From positions 62,001 to 126,000 of the forward strand of contig JAEUTG010000056.1 of assembly GCA_016788045.1 (NCBI GenBank): 64,000 bases of DNA. The letters are read 5' to 3'. Under the pieces are notes generated by a model. The model saw only the letters and a program-made list of their open reading frames with translations, made no database searches and was not told where the DNA came from. Position numbers and translations under genes: made by a program. This document shows, one piece after another, positions 8,940-18,151 of the stretch. This DNA is from Bacteroidales bacterium. GTDB taxonomy: Bacteria > Bacteroidota > Bacteroidia > Bacteroidales > Lentimicrobiaceae. The first letter of the stretch is position 1. Every line of letters starts with the position of its first letter.

Positions 8940-9740
8940 ATGATCGCGGACTTCAGAATTATTTGTGAGAATGTATGTGATATTGCCCGTTCTGCCGGCA
9001 AATTTATTAAAAGCCAGTCCACTGTCTTTAAACAGGAAGATATTCTGGTAAAAGGCCTGCACGATTATGTAAGCTATGTTGACAAAACATCTGAAGAACA
9101 AATTGTTGAACGATTAAAGATGCTGCTGCCGTCAGCGGGCTTCCTGGCTGAAGAAGGAACCACAGTTACAGAAAAAAAGGAATTTACCTGGATCATCGAT
9201 CCACTCGACGGAACCACAAACTTTATGCACGGAATTCCGTTTTTCAGTGTCAGTATTGCTCTGATGCAACATCAGGAGATTGTCGCCGGCGTAGTTTATG
9301 AAGTGAATCAGGATGAGTGTTTTTATGCATGTAAGGATGGTCCTGCCTATCTCAACGGGGATGAAATCAGGGTCTCTTCACAGTCTGACCTTGGCAGATC
9401 GCTTTTGTCGACAGGATTCCCGTATTATGATTTTTCGAGGATGGGCGCCTATCTGGAAGTTCTGAAGTATTTCATTGAAAACACTTCAGGACTGCGCCGG
9501 CCAGGTTCCGCCGCTACCGATCTTGCCTATGTCGCCTGCGGACGATTTGATGGCTTTTTCGAGTATGGACTGCATCCATGGGATGTGGCTGCCGGGTCGT
9601 TTCTCGTTCAGCGGGCTGGTGGAAGAGTGAGTACTTTCGCAGGTAACAATGATTTTATTTACGGTTCTGATATTCTCGCCTGCAATGATGCCTTGTACAG
9701 CAAAATACAACAGATTGTTTCCGGTTGTTTTAATTCCTGA
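8940..9740 (+). CDS. Inositol-monophosphatase-family sugar phosphatase
   Basis: A 266-residue Mg2+-dependent phosphatase of the IMPase/SuhB fold. The first metal site is EEGT, the core motif is WIIDPLDGTTNFMHG near residues 84-98, and the C-terminal metal site is HPWDVAAGSFLVQRAGG. All catalytic acidic residues are present and length is typical. It is probably co-transcribed with mtaB, five bases upstream. Likely substrates are inositol-1-phosphate or a related sugar phosphate; NADP phosphatase activity also occurs in the family. Confidence 0.93.
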   Translation: MIADFRIICENVCDIARSAGKFIKSQSTVFKQEDILVKGLHDYVSYVDKTSEEQIVERLKMLLPSAGFLAEEGTTVTEKKEFTWIIDPLDGTTNFMHGIPFFSVSIALMQHQEIVAGVVYEVNQDECFYACKDGPAYLNGDEIRVSSQSDLGRSLLSTGFPYYDFSRMGAYLEVLKYFIENTSGLRRPGSAATDLAYVACGRFDGFFEYGLHPWDVAAGSFLVQRAGGRVSTFAGNNDFIYGSDILACNDALYSKIQQIVSGCFNS

Positions 9741-9775
9741 TACCCCTTTACTTTACGAATAAAGTGTTACTTTTA

Positions 9776-9789
9776 GATTCTGAATAATT
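9776..9789 (+). repeat. Left copy of 14-bp direct repeat flanking element 1
   Basis: GATTCTGAATAATT occurs here and again at 10024-10037, on either side of the TTGTCCGG-ended element. It looks like a target-site duplication. Confidence 0.7.
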
Positions 9790-10020
9790 GTTGTCCGGAT
9801 AAAGTAAAAGAAACCTTGACACCAAAACTCCAAGCCACCAATCTGTCTGTTTGACGCAGTCAGGCAGGAATTGCTCTAAATCAGATAAATAAGTTGGTGA
9901 TTTTTGGTGATTTCGTGTGTTGGTGTCAAAAAAAGAAAGCAAGGTACCTGTTTTGAATAATGGCTGCAATCCAATATTATCAATCAGTTCAAAGGAAACC
10001 AACTATTTTCCCCGGACAAC
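9790..10020. mobile_element. MITE-like dispersed repeat, copy 1 (TTGTCCGG ends)
   Basis: A 231-bp non-coding element starts with GTTGTCCGG and ends with the inverted CCGGACAAC. An inner inverted repeat TTGACACCAA (9816-9825) / TTGGTGTCAA (9920-9929) encloses the centre. From its GACGCAGTCAGG segment onward about nine in ten bases match the copy at 19557-19857. It is flanked by a 14-bp direct repeat (9776-9789 and 10024-10037, the right one set off by three bases). A short minus-strand open frame inside it is not kept in frame in copy 2. It fills most of the gap between the IMPase and NfeD genes. Confidence 0.75.
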
Positions 10021-10023
10021 AGT

Positions 10024-10037
10024 GATTCTGAATAATT
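10024..10037 (+). repeat. Right copy of 14-bp direct repeat flanking element 1
   Basis: Exact second copy of GATTCTGAATAATT, three bases beyond the right end of the element and 23 bases upstream of the NfeD-type gene. Confidence 0.7.
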
Positions 10038-10059
10038 TTACTGGCTAATTGTTTTTAAA

Positions 10060-11418
10060 ATGAAAATATCCGTATTGCTCAGCCTGCTGTCTGTACTATT
10101 ATTATCCTCCGGAGTTTCCTACGGACAGTCCAACCCAGGTAGCCGCGAAATACTTATCTATAAATTTGATATCAAAGAGGAGATTGCGCCACCGGTCTGG
10201 CATCACACGCGCAAAGCCCTTCAGGAAGCTGGTGATTTAAAAGCCGATGTGATCCTCATCCATATGAACACCTATGGTGGCATGCTTGAATCGGCCGACT
10301 CTATCCGCACGGCCATTCTGCAATCTGATATACCTGTGTGGGTATTTATCGACAACAACGCTGCCTCTGCCGGCGCCCTGATTTCAATCGCCTGCGACAG
10401 CATCTATATGAGGCCCGGGGCCAATATCGGTGCTGCAACCGTCGTTGATCAGTCGGGCAAGCCACTTCCCGATAAATACCAGTCCTATATGCGCTCGATG
10501 ATGCGCTCCACAGCGGAAGCTACCGGCCGCGACCCGGATATTGCCCAGGCTATGGTAGATCCGCGGATAGCTATTGAGGGAATTACCGATAGCGGGCAGG
10601 TGGTCACTTTTACGACCTCTGAAGCCATCAGACACAAATTCGCCAATGCAGAAGCCAACACCATCGCCGACATTCTGAAAGTCACAAAAACCGGTAAATA
10701 CAAAATCGTTGAGCAGGAACTGACCGCCACAGACAAAATCATCGGGTTTCTGACAAAGCCCTTTATCAGCGGCATCCTGATCATGATCATTATCGGTGGA
10801 ATCTATTTCGAACTCCAGACACCCGGCATCGGATTCCCCCTGGGTGCAGCCGTGGTGGCAGCCATTCTTTATTTTATGCCGCTGTATATTGAAGGGCTCG
10901 CGGCCAACTGGGAAATCCTTCTTTTTATCGTTGGTATTGTGCTGGTAATCATAGAATTGTTTGCCATTCCCGGCTTCGGGGTGGCGGGCATTTCCGGAAT
11001 AGTTCTGATTGTAACGGGACTTACCCTCAGCATGATCGACAACATCGGTTTCGATTTTTCAAGGGTAGCTTTTAAAGGTGTCATTATCTCATTCTTTATT
11101 GTCATCATTGCTTCCTTTGCATCCCTGGTTTCTTCGTTTTTTATTACCCGGAAACTGTTTGGCAGCCATACCATGTTCGGTGATCTTGCCCTGATGTCCA
11201 CTCAGCAATCATCGCAGGGTTTCATATCAGCTGACCACCACTATGCCGACATGGTCGGGGTACAGGGAACTGCCAGAACCATCCTCAGACCAGCCGGAAA
11301 GATTGAAATCAATGGTGAAGTTTTTGATGCAGTTGCTGCTTCCGGTTATATCGAGAAAGATGAAGCGATTACAGTGATCAACTATGAAAATGCCCAACTT
11401 ATAGTCAGGAAATCCTGA
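10060..11418 (+). CDS. NfeD-family membrane-bound ClpP-class serine protease
   Basis: A 452-residue membrane protein. A signal peptide (about 1-22) is followed by a ClpP/crotonase-like protease domain with the oxyanion NTYGGML segment and the nucleophile S103 in NNAASAGALIS. Four to five transmembrane helices lie at about 225-370, and a C-terminal OB-fold NfeD domain covers about 385-452 (GVQGTARTILRPAGKIEING). This is the long (NfeD1b) architecture, known to pair with stomatin/SPFH proteins and to cleave membrane substrates in archaeal homologs. No stomatin gene is adjacent here. Element 1 lies directly upstream. Confidence 0.92.
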   Translation: MKISVLLSLLSVLLLSSGVSYGQSNPGSREILIYKFDIKEEIAPPVWHHTRKALQEAGDLKADVILIHMNTYGGMLESADSIRTAILQSDIPVWVFIDNNAASAGALISIACDSIYMRPGANIGAATVVDQSGKPLPDKYQSYMRSMMRSTAEATGRDPDIAQAMVDPRIAIEGITDSGQVVTFTTSEAIRHKFANAEANTIADILKVTKTGKYKIVEQELTATDKIIGFLTKPFISGILIMIIIGGIYFELQTPGIGFPLGAAVVAAILYFMPLYIEGLAANWEILLFIVGIVLVIIELFAIPGFGVAGISGIVLIVTGLTLSMIDNIGFDFSRVAFKGVIISFFIVIIASFASLVSSFFITRKLFGSHTMFGDLALMSTQQSSQGFISADHHYADMVGVQGTARTILRPAGKIEINGEVFDAVAASGYIEKDEAITVINYENAQLIVRKS

Positions 11419-11604
11419 TCGGCCCCGGCTGTAATCCACTCAGATTCAACAGAAAGTACTACCTGTCTGCTTTTCGGCCTGCAAATGGTTTCAATTAAAC
11501 TGAAAGCCTGAAAATTTGACATCAGGCACCTGTATCAAGGCATGTTATTGACTGATCGGTGACCCAGTAGGCTATTCAGGTATCCGGAAATGCATTATTT
11601 CTGG

Positions 11605-13116
11605 TTACTCAGCCGGTTTGGGCCTGATCAACTCCCTGTATGCCTGATATTCAGCCAGGTTCCAGCCCTGCCATGACATTTGCGGGTAACCAAGCTTAAA
11701 ATCATTGATCCGCTCTCCTACCCTTTCCCTGTAATCATCGAGGGGCATATAGTTCCTGTAGAACTCAAATTTTGCCGTCTGCTCAACCTGGATTTTGTCG
11801 AGGTCTTTCAGTGATGCTTCCAACTCAGGTAAGGATGTGCTGTTAAGTCTGATCATGAATTCAGGATGGAAAAATGCTTTTGTGGCATGGTTTACATTGT
11901 ATGTCGCAATCAGCTTATCCCAGTTGAAGAGCCCGAGGCAGATGAGGATGGTGTAGGCCGCCAGTCCGTTGTAATGAAACAGGTACTGGTGTGTTTTCCG
12001 TTGTCTGATTTTAAAAAATACGGTCACAATTCCGAAAAGGGTCAGCATCAGAAATGCATAAACGCCTATCCTTTTATAAGCCAGGTTAAAATGATGAATA
12101 TACCACATATTCCTGATTCCCACCGAAATTACGAGCAGTGCATTCTGAGCCAGCCATAGCACAGCAAGATTTAGCAGCAGCTTTCGCTTCGGGTAAAAAT
12201 TGAGGTTCGCCCTGAAATAATAGAGCACAATGGCTATTGAGATAAGAATTGAGAAAATCAGCATCCAGGTGCCTTCATGTACGAATTGTTTCAGGTAATC
12301 ACCATTCCATTCAAAAAACAACCATACGTTCCAGATATCCAGCACATTCATTACGGCCAGCACAAGGTTGAGCATGATCAGCAATACAACCCCTGATCTG
12401 TACTCATAACGCAGTGTGGTAAACCGTCCGCTGAAGCTCTTCTTTTTCCGTATCAGATTCATTCCTTCACCTTCGTTAAAAAACACCAGCATCTTCCAAG
12501 CTCCGCCAAAGAGGAATGCAACGATGATCAACAACCCGGCAACAAACAACCAGAAAGCCGAGGGATCAATGAATTCTGACAAGTATGTCATAAAATCAGC
12601 AAGGTGTTCGAGCAAACCACCGGCAAGTTTATTGAAATACGGACTTGCTGAGGCATAAATTGAGATAAAAACCATCAGAATAATCACCGGAATCAGGAAA
12701 ATCAGGACGAACCTCATCAGTTTTCTCCCCCCTGCCCGCTCCCCTGTATAGGCATTCAGACTTAACAAATAGTTAAAAGGTGCAGAAACTGCAGCAAATG
12801 CGGATGCGGCAAATCCATTCACCAACAATCTGGTCTCAGTTGAAGCCAAAAGTCCAGTCAGAAGAATCAGTGAGAATACATTCCCTGCCATGGCCATCAC
12901 CGAACCATACAGGAGAACCGCCATTGAGCTGACCATCGCTCCTGCTGCCAGCAAAAGCTGCAATCGGTTCGTTCGCTGTAACCTGCCGGACCAAACCAAA
13001 ATTACAATTAATATAACATTAAATATCAATACATTAACCCCAGCCTGCTGGCCTTTGAAGAGATAAACGAATAAAAGGGGAAAAAGAAGCGGGAGGAGGA
13101 GGAAGAACTTCTTCAT
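11605..13116 (-). CDS. DUF4173/DUF4153-type multi-pass membrane protein
   Basis: A 503-residue protein with about a dozen hydrophobic segments, several paired with short basic loops, and a soluble C-terminal tail of about 90 residues rich in aromatic and charged residues (PQMSWQGWNLAEYQAYREL). The segment NLAYKRIGVYAFLMLTLFGI resembles the conserved core of the DUF4153/DUF4173 family. No enzymatic motif is visible and the function is unknown. Its start is 98 bases from the end of the next minus-strand gene upstream, so co-transcription with the glycosyltransferase is possible. Confidence 0.8.
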   Translation of the reverse strand: MKKFFLLLPLLFPLLFVYLFKGQQAGVNVLIFNVILIVILVWSGRLQRTNRLQLLLAAGAMVSSMAVLLYGSVMAMAGNVFSLILLTGLLASTETRLLVNGFAASAFAAVSAPFNYLLSLNAYTGERAGGRKLMRFVLIFLIPVIILMVFISIYASASPYFNKLAGGLLEHLADFMTYLSEFIDPSAFWLFVAGLLIIVAFLFGGAWKMLVFFNEGEGMNLIRKKKSFSGRFTTLRYEYRSGVVLLIMLNLVLAVMNVLDIWNVWLFFEWNGDYLKQFVHEGTWMLIFSILISIAIVLYYFRANLNFYPKRKLLLNLAVLWLAQNALLVISVGIRNMWYIHHFNLAYKRIGVYAFLMLTLFGIVTVFFKIRQRKTHQYLFHYNGLAAYTILICLGLFNWDKLIATYNVNHATKAFFHPEFMIRLNSTSLPELEASLKDLDKIQVEQTAKFEFYRNYMPLDDYRERVGERINDFKLGYPQMSWQGWNLAEYQAYRELIRPKPAE

Positions 13117-13214
13117 TTTTCAGATTTTTCAGATTAACGGTAAACCTTGTTGTTTCGTATCTGAAATAGAGGGAAATCATTGTTCTGATTACTGTCAGGC
13201 ATTGAAACAAAAAA

Positions 13215-14672
13215 CTAGTCTTTCCCATCAGCAATAAATAACCTCAGGTGATCTGACTGAAATTCTTCTACCGGTTGTATATTATTCCGTTGATTATCTA
13301 AAATATAACTCATCATCACCGATTGGTCGCGGACAACAAACACCCTGCGGCACCTGCAATCTGCAAATTCAGTGAATCGGGCAGAAGAAGCCGTTGCTTC
13401 ATTTTCATTGCCCAGCATCAGAATATCTTCAGGATCAAAGCCTGAGTGTAAGCCGATGTACCAGGTATCCTCCCATCCGATAAAATCGATAATCAGCTTT
13501 GAATCTTTCTGAGCTGTTTCCTGCAGAAAAGGGGTCAGTTGCTTCACCGGTTGATTTTTTAACCTCGGCAAAGGAGAAGTACCCCCGATTGTATAGACGA
13601 TTGAAAGTAAGATGGTTAATCCCAATGAAAACAGGACTTTCATAAATGTTTTACGCTCAAAACTATCAAAATCCAGGGCTATCCAGGGAAGGGCAAGAAC
13701 TACCAGGGTAGCTGTAAACCGGTGATGGAGCAGCAGTTTACCTGCCACTGCATTGTAAATCATCACCATCAGGAAAATAATTAAAGGGATAATCCATAAA
13801 TCAGGAAATTTCAGATTCCTTAGGTTTTTGATGGTCGTAACCAGGCGCTTCAGGATAAACCAGACAACAACCGGTCCGACGGCAATAAGAAATGAGAAAG
13901 GGAAAAACCAGACTCTCCGGAGGGTTGCTTCAAAATCCACCTTAGCATTAATGCCCAGTACATTCCGGATAAAATCGGAATTGGCATGAAAACTAAACAG
14001 GGGATCGCCGGTATACAATTGGCTCTGAATCATCCATGTGACTGGAAAAATTAGAGAAGTTGCCAGTAACAGTATCCCGCCTGAAAACCTTCTTCTCAGA
14101 AAAACCATGAACGAAAACAGCAAAATCAGCAGCCATGACTCATACCTGAAACCTGCGGCAACTGTCATTGAAACCCCGGCAAGCAGATACCAGTGAAGCT
14201 TTTCTGTTTGATTGGCCTTTGAAAGCAGGTTCATGGCCAGTATAACAAAAAACAAAGCCGGAATTTCTGCCAGGCTTAAAAACCCGAGCCGCAGAATGAG
14301 TGGGCTGAATGCCAGCAAAACCGTAGCAAAAACAGCTCCTGGCCTGCTGAATTCGCGCCTTGTAAAGTAATAAAACGGAAAAAGTAAAAGAACAGAAAAG
14401 GCCAGGTGAATGATTTTCGGAACCAGAATCAGCTCTTTCCAGATAAGAAACCCAGTACCAATGAGATAATAGTGAAACGGAGCCCAGATGCTGGTTTTGA
14501 ACCAAAACGGATCTTTAGCCCAGTTCCATGAAGTAAAAACGCGGCTTACGCCATCGGCATCGGTTTCGTCGCTCCAGTTTAACAAGATCAGCCTGACCAG
14601 GAGTAAAACAGCAGCCATCAGAAAAACATCGGATCGGATAAAGAAATCAACCGGACGACTAACTTTTTTCAT
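13215..14672 (-). CDS. Glycosyltransferase-like (GT39/ArnT type) membrane protein
   Basis: A 485-residue inner-membrane protein with about eleven helices. The first periplasmic loop carries the acidic DETDADGVSRV, in the position of the catalytic Asp of polyprenyl-phosphate-sugar-dependent glycosyltransferases. ILRLGFLSLAEIPALFFVIL and AAGFRYESWL resemble the PMT_2/ArnT core, and the C-terminal 100 residues form a soluble domain. The ATG at 14672 was chosen over an in-frame upstream codon at 14726 because a TACATTTG promoter element lies at 14724-14731. Acceptor and donor are unknown. Confidence 0.8.
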   Translation of the reverse strand: MKKVSRPVDFFIRSDVFLMAAVLLLVRLILLNWSDETDADGVSRVFTSWNWAKDPFWFKTSIWAPFHYYLIGTGFLIWKELILVPKIIHLAFSVLLLFPFYYFTRREFSRPGAVFATVLLAFSPLILRLGFLSLAEIPALFFVILAMNLLSKANQTEKLHWYLLAGVSMTVAAGFRYESWLLILLFSFMVFLRRRFSGGILLLATSLIFPVTWMIQSQLYTGDPLFSFHANSDFIRNVLGINAKVDFEATLRRVWFFPFSFLIAVGPVVVWFILKRLVTTIKNLRNLKFPDLWIIPLIIFLMVMIYNAVAGKLLLHHRFTATLVVLALPWIALDFDSFERKTFMKVLFSLGLTILLSIVYTIGGTSPLPRLKNQPVKQLTPFLQETAQKDSKLIIDFIGWEDTWYIGLHSGFDPEDILMLGNENEATASSARFTEFADCRCRRVFVVRDQSVMMSYILDNQRNNIQPVEEFQSDHLRLFIADGKD

Positions 14673-14723
14673 TATTAAGGTTATATTTTTCAACCCGGAA
14701 CCAGCCTTGCCGGTTTGACAACA

Positions 14724-14731
14724 CAAATGTA
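14724..14731 (-). promoter_or_regulatory. Putative -7 element of the glycosyltransferase gene
   Basis: TACATTTG on the minus strand, 52 bases before the ATG at 14672. It fits TAnnTTTG; no correctly spaced TTG box is visible. It fixes the gene start downstream of 14724. Confidence 0.5.
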
Positions 14732-14828
14732 AAATTTACCGGGAGAATTCACGGAATCAATCTTTTTTCAGAAAGAAAAATCATGCAGTTTGGTTTTTTC
14801 TCTCTAATTTTCGTAAAAATCCCCGGCC

Positions 14829-15866
14829 ATGATTTTTAATGCCTTTATCAATATGAGATGCTTATTACTTATTCATTTTCTGCTTGTTACCTGGTCCGTT
14901 TCCGCAGCAGAAGGGAATGCTAACCTATTTACGGAAAATAAGGATGACGGAATCAGCCATAAGCAGATCTCTGTTTCAATGGTATTTGGCACCAATGCCC
15001 GAAGCATCGGTCCTTCATCGGTACTTGTTCCTCTGCGGCAGGTAGGACGGTTGTTTATGGTTGAGGTCCGCATCGATGATATTGAAGGAAACCTGATTTT
15101 CGACACCGGTGCTTCAGAACTTGTTTTAAACAAAACCTACTTCAGGAACTACGCCGGATATGAAAAGGGAACCACCGCCGGAGGTGTTACCGGTAAATTC
15201 GGTAAAATCACTTCTGCAGCAGTCGGCCAAATGGATGTATCAGGTATTTATTACGAAAAAATCTCCGCTGACCTGGCAGATCTGGGACATATTGAAGACA
15301 GCCGGGGAGTTAAAATTCTCGGACTTTTCGGTATTAAAATGATCGATGATCTTGAAGTGATTTTTGATGCAGCGAAATGCGAAATGCGCCTTAGCAAAAC
15401 TGACCGGCAGGGAAACAGACTTGATCCGGAAGCCGGTGAATTGAAGTTTGAGTTTAACCAGGAACTTGAATCCAATTATCATATAATGATGATCAGGGGA
15501 AGAATTGGTGACAAAACACTGAACTTCTGTCTCGACACAGGGGCTGAAATCAATACCCTCAACAGCAATATCCCTAAAAAAGTAATGAGTACAATCAAGA
15601 TAGTCCGAAGGTCAACCCTCGGGGGCGCCCGGGCCGGCAATATTGAAGCGCTTTATGGAACGATGAACGAACTCGAATTCGGGAACCATCAGTTTGGAAT
15701 CATGAATGCTGTGTTGATTGACCTTTCTTCCATGAGTGAATCATACGGATTCCACATCGATGGAATGCTGGGGTATGATTTCTGGCGCAAAGGGGTCTTC
15801 TGTTTCAACTTAAAAAAAGGTACTATCAGCTTTAATGTGAGGAAAGGAGAAGAAAATGAAAACTAA
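14829..15866 (+). CDS. Secreted retropepsin-like aspartyl protease, two DTG motifs
   Basis: A 345-residue protein with an N-terminal signal peptide (cleavage near VSAAEG). Two retropepsin-like halves follow, each with its own catalytic motif: FDTGASELVLN (D92) and LDTGAEINTLN (D236), both followed by beta-rich segments. A single chain can thus form a pepsin-like two-lobed site. An alternative start is the internal Met at 14853. The last 11 bases overlap the next gene, a four-module glycogen-binding protein, so the two are surely co-transcribed and probably co-exported. Substrate unknown. Confidence 0.88.
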   Translation: MIFNAFINMRCLLLIHFLLVTWSVSAAEGNANLFTENKDDGISHKQISVSMVFGTNARSIGPSSVLVPLRQVGRLFMVEVRIDDIEGNLIFDTGASELVLNKTYFRNYAGYEKGTTAGGVTGKFGKITSAAVGQMDVSGIYYEKISADLADLGHIEDSRGVKILGLFGIKMIDDLEVIFDAAKCEMRLSKTDRQGNRLDPEAGELKFEFNQELESNYHIMMIRGRIGDKTLNFCLDTGAEINTLNSNIPKKVMSTIKIVRRSTLGGARAGNIEALYGTMNELEFGNHQFGIMNAVLIDLSSMSESYGFHIDGMLGYDFWRKGVFCFNLKKGTISFNVRKGEENEN

Positions 15867-17304
15867 AATGCTGATAATAGGCTACTTCATTACGTTTTGC
15901 TGTTCAATTCCTGTATTTTCACAATCCGAAGCAGACAATGTATGTTACATCCACAACCAACGGATTTTCTTCAGGCTGGATAACAGGTGGAGCGAAAGCC
16001 GGAGAATTGAAACAGGCCAGTTGTTCGGACTCGACAGCCTCCTGATGGTAAAAGCCTTCGAACCTGGCAATGCTTTTACTTACGACAGCATCCTCTGGGA
16101 AGTTGAGAGAATCAACCAGCACATAGCGGTTTTGTCAAAGCCAATAATATCAAAAGCATCTTACAACAACTATGATGTCCTGCTGATCGATGATGAATCT
16201 TTTGAGCAACCCCTGGTGAACAGACCAAGGATTTTCAACCAGGAAGGAATCGGCTACAACCTTTTCAGAAGTGAATCCTTGTACAGTTATAGCCGCGACA
16301 CCGCAATCTTCTTTCTGAGAGGATATCCTGAAGCAGGTGCTGTTTATCTTTCAGGAAGTTTCAACAACTGGAGTACAAGACGTACGCCCATGATCAGGAA
16401 AAGCAACGGTTGGGAGGCCCGGCTAAACCTGTTTGCCGGAAAATACACCTATAAGTTTATTGTTGATGGAAAATGGATTGCTGATCCTGATAACCTTCAG
16501 AAAGAGAATGACTACAATGGCGGCCGGAACAGTGTGGTGTATGTCCTGAATCATGAGTTCAGACTTAAAGGCTACGAAATGGCCAGAAAAGTATTTGTAG
16601 CCGGAAGTTTCAACAACTGGAGAACCAACGAAATCAGACTGAATAAAACCAATGATGGCTGGTCGTTGCCCGTTTTCCTTACTGAAGGGACCCACGCGTA
16701 CAAGTTTATTGCGGATAAAGAATGGCTTACAGATCCTGATAATCCTGATGTTCGCGCAGATGCGTCTGGTAACAGGAATTCGTTTATCGGAATCGGAGAC
16801 ACCTTGCTATTCAGGCTAAGAGGGTACAATCAAGCAGCCAGAGTTATCCTTACCGGAAGTTTCAACAATTGGAACCACGAAGAACTGGTTATGAGAAAAA
16901 CCGATTCATGCTGGGAACTGCCTTACGTGATGGCACCCGGGATTTATGAATACAAGTTTATTGCTGATGGCAAATGGATCACCGACCCGGATAACACAAA
17001 CACCACCGGATCAGGAGACTACACCAACTCTGTGGTTGTATTCAGGCCCAACCACACCTTTGAGCTCGCTCATTTCGCAGATGCCCGAGAGGTCATCGTT
17101 ACCGGAAGCTTTAACAGATGGCGGACGGATTCTTATAAGATGACCAGAATCAATGACCGTTGGGTTTGCCCTGTTTTCCTGTTTCCCGGAAAGCACACCT
17201 ATAAATTTCTCGTTGATGGTCTGTGGATGATCGATCCGGCAAACACAAACTGGGAAGAGAACCGCGAAGGCACAGGGAATTCAGTGTTGTGGATTGATCC
17301 GTGA
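15856..17304 (+). CDS. Secreted protein with four tandem CBM48-type glycogen-binding modules
   Basis: A 482-residue protein with a signal peptide (about 1-22), an N-terminal region of unknown fold (about 23-145), then four tandem modules of about 83 residues. Each has the hallmark GSFNNW or GSFNRW (near residues 167, 249, 333, 416), a central Trp, a (K/H)YTYKF(I/L)VDG-like strand and a WI/LxDPDN-like segment. This is the AMPK-beta/isoamylase N-terminal (E-set) glycogen-binding fold. No catalytic domain is attached. It overlaps the protease gene by 11 bases. Such modules bind alpha-glucan, so a role in starch or glycogen capture is likely but inferred; they can also act as protein-protein modules. 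Confidence 0.88.
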   Translation: MKTKMLIIGYFITFCCSIPVFSQSEADNVCYIHNQRIFFRLDNRWSESRRIETGQLFGLDSLLMVKAFEPGNAFTYDSILWEVERINQHIAVLSKPIISKASYNNYDVLLIDDESFEQPLVNRPRIFNQEGIGYNLFRSESLYSYSRDTAIFFLRGYPEAGAVYLSGSFNNWSTRRTPMIRKSNGWEARLNLFAGKYTYKFIVDGKWIADPDNLQKENDYNGGRNSVVYVLNHEFRLKGYEMARKVFVAGSFNNWRTNEIRLNKTNDGWSLPVFLTEGTHAYKFIADKEWLTDPDNPDVRADASGNRNSFIGIGDTLLFRLRGYNQAARVILTGSFNNWNHEELVMRKTDSCWELPYVMAPGIYEYKFIADGKWITDPDNTNTTGSGDYTNSVVVFRPNHTFELAHFADAREVIVTGSFNRWRTDSYKMTRINDRWVCPVFLFPGKHTYKFLVDGLWMIDPANTNWEENREGTGNSVLWIDP

Positions 17305-17614
17305 TTCCTGTGCAACAGCTTACTTCCTTACAGATTATCAACACTGCTTCACTCTTTAAACTTCAGGAGAAAAAATAGCTACGATAACTTTACGGATGGC
17401 CCGGGAACCGGTATACAGGATGGATCAAAGAGTATTAAATTCTCAGTTTCCTGCTGCGCATCTGAATTGTCAAATTAATTACAACGGAATACTTTGAGCC
17501 TTCAAGCCAGATTTTCGTTGAGAATTACTGACAATCAACATAATACATTCAGCCACATTGCGCATTACCCATATTTGTTGCTTTATGATAAAACCTGGCT
17601 CCCTTGAAAAGGCC
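17305..17614. other. Intergenic region, no recognised feature
   Basis: About 310 bases between the convergent CBM48 and DUF3795 genes. I see no open frame with family resemblance, no strong terminator hairpin and no repeat shared with other parts of the window. Confidence 0.6.
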
Positions 17615-18130
17615 TCATGATTTCATCTTTTCTTCCAGGTAAGCCATGATTGCTTCCCTGTTGTTTCCTGCAAATCCGTTGCCCGGAATATGTCCGCATT
17701 TCGGGCATTTCAGGTCGTAGGATGTGTTGCTGGCATTGCATTCCGGACAGGAAAAATAGGCTTTCATTTCATCAGTCCATTGCGCAGCACCGATTTCAGC
17801 AATGCGTGACTGCGCTTTCCACAATTCAGCCCGGTGAGGCATCTGGCGCTGAAAGTTCTTTAGTTCTTCACAGGGATATTCATTGCACCCGCCACAGAAA
17901 TTCAGGTTCTTTTCACGGCTGCATTTTATCATAAAACAGTTGTTGCAGTATGCTGTCTTCCGATCTGAACGGCATCCTTCACAACGGGTTTCGCTCAGCG
18001 GCTGCTTGAGCATTGCTGCATACCGGGTAAGTTTTTCAATGTCGTTTTGCTGAGTGGCAAGGTAAATACCGCAAGCTCCGCATTAAAGCCCGCAAACTGA
18101 GGCAATTTCAGGAATCAAGGTGTTTTCCAT
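17615..18130 (-). pseudogene. DUF3795 protein gene interrupted by an in-frame TAA
   Basis: The frame from the ATG at 18130 reads MENTLIPEIASVCGL, then TAA (18085-18083), then CGACGIYLATQQN and a continuous frame to 17615. DUF3795 proteins usually start with a cysteine motif of the form CG-x-YCGACG, so the stop replaces the expected tyrosine; Tyr codons differ from TAA by one base. The rest keeps many Cys pairs (CEGC, CNNC, CGGC and a C-terminal zinc ribbon CPEC/CPKC). Translation might restart at Met40 (18013), giving 132 residues without the first Cys cluster. The metal-binding role is inferred from the Cys pattern. It could be a recent nonsense mutation or a sequencing error. Confidence 0.8.
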
Positions 18131-18151
18131 TGGCGTATGTATTTTTATAGT

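Noticed and set aside
9748..10002. An 84-codon minus-strand open frame in element 1
   Set aside because: The frame is not kept in the matching copy at 19557-19857, where a one-base length change in an A-run shifts it, and it has no family resemblance.
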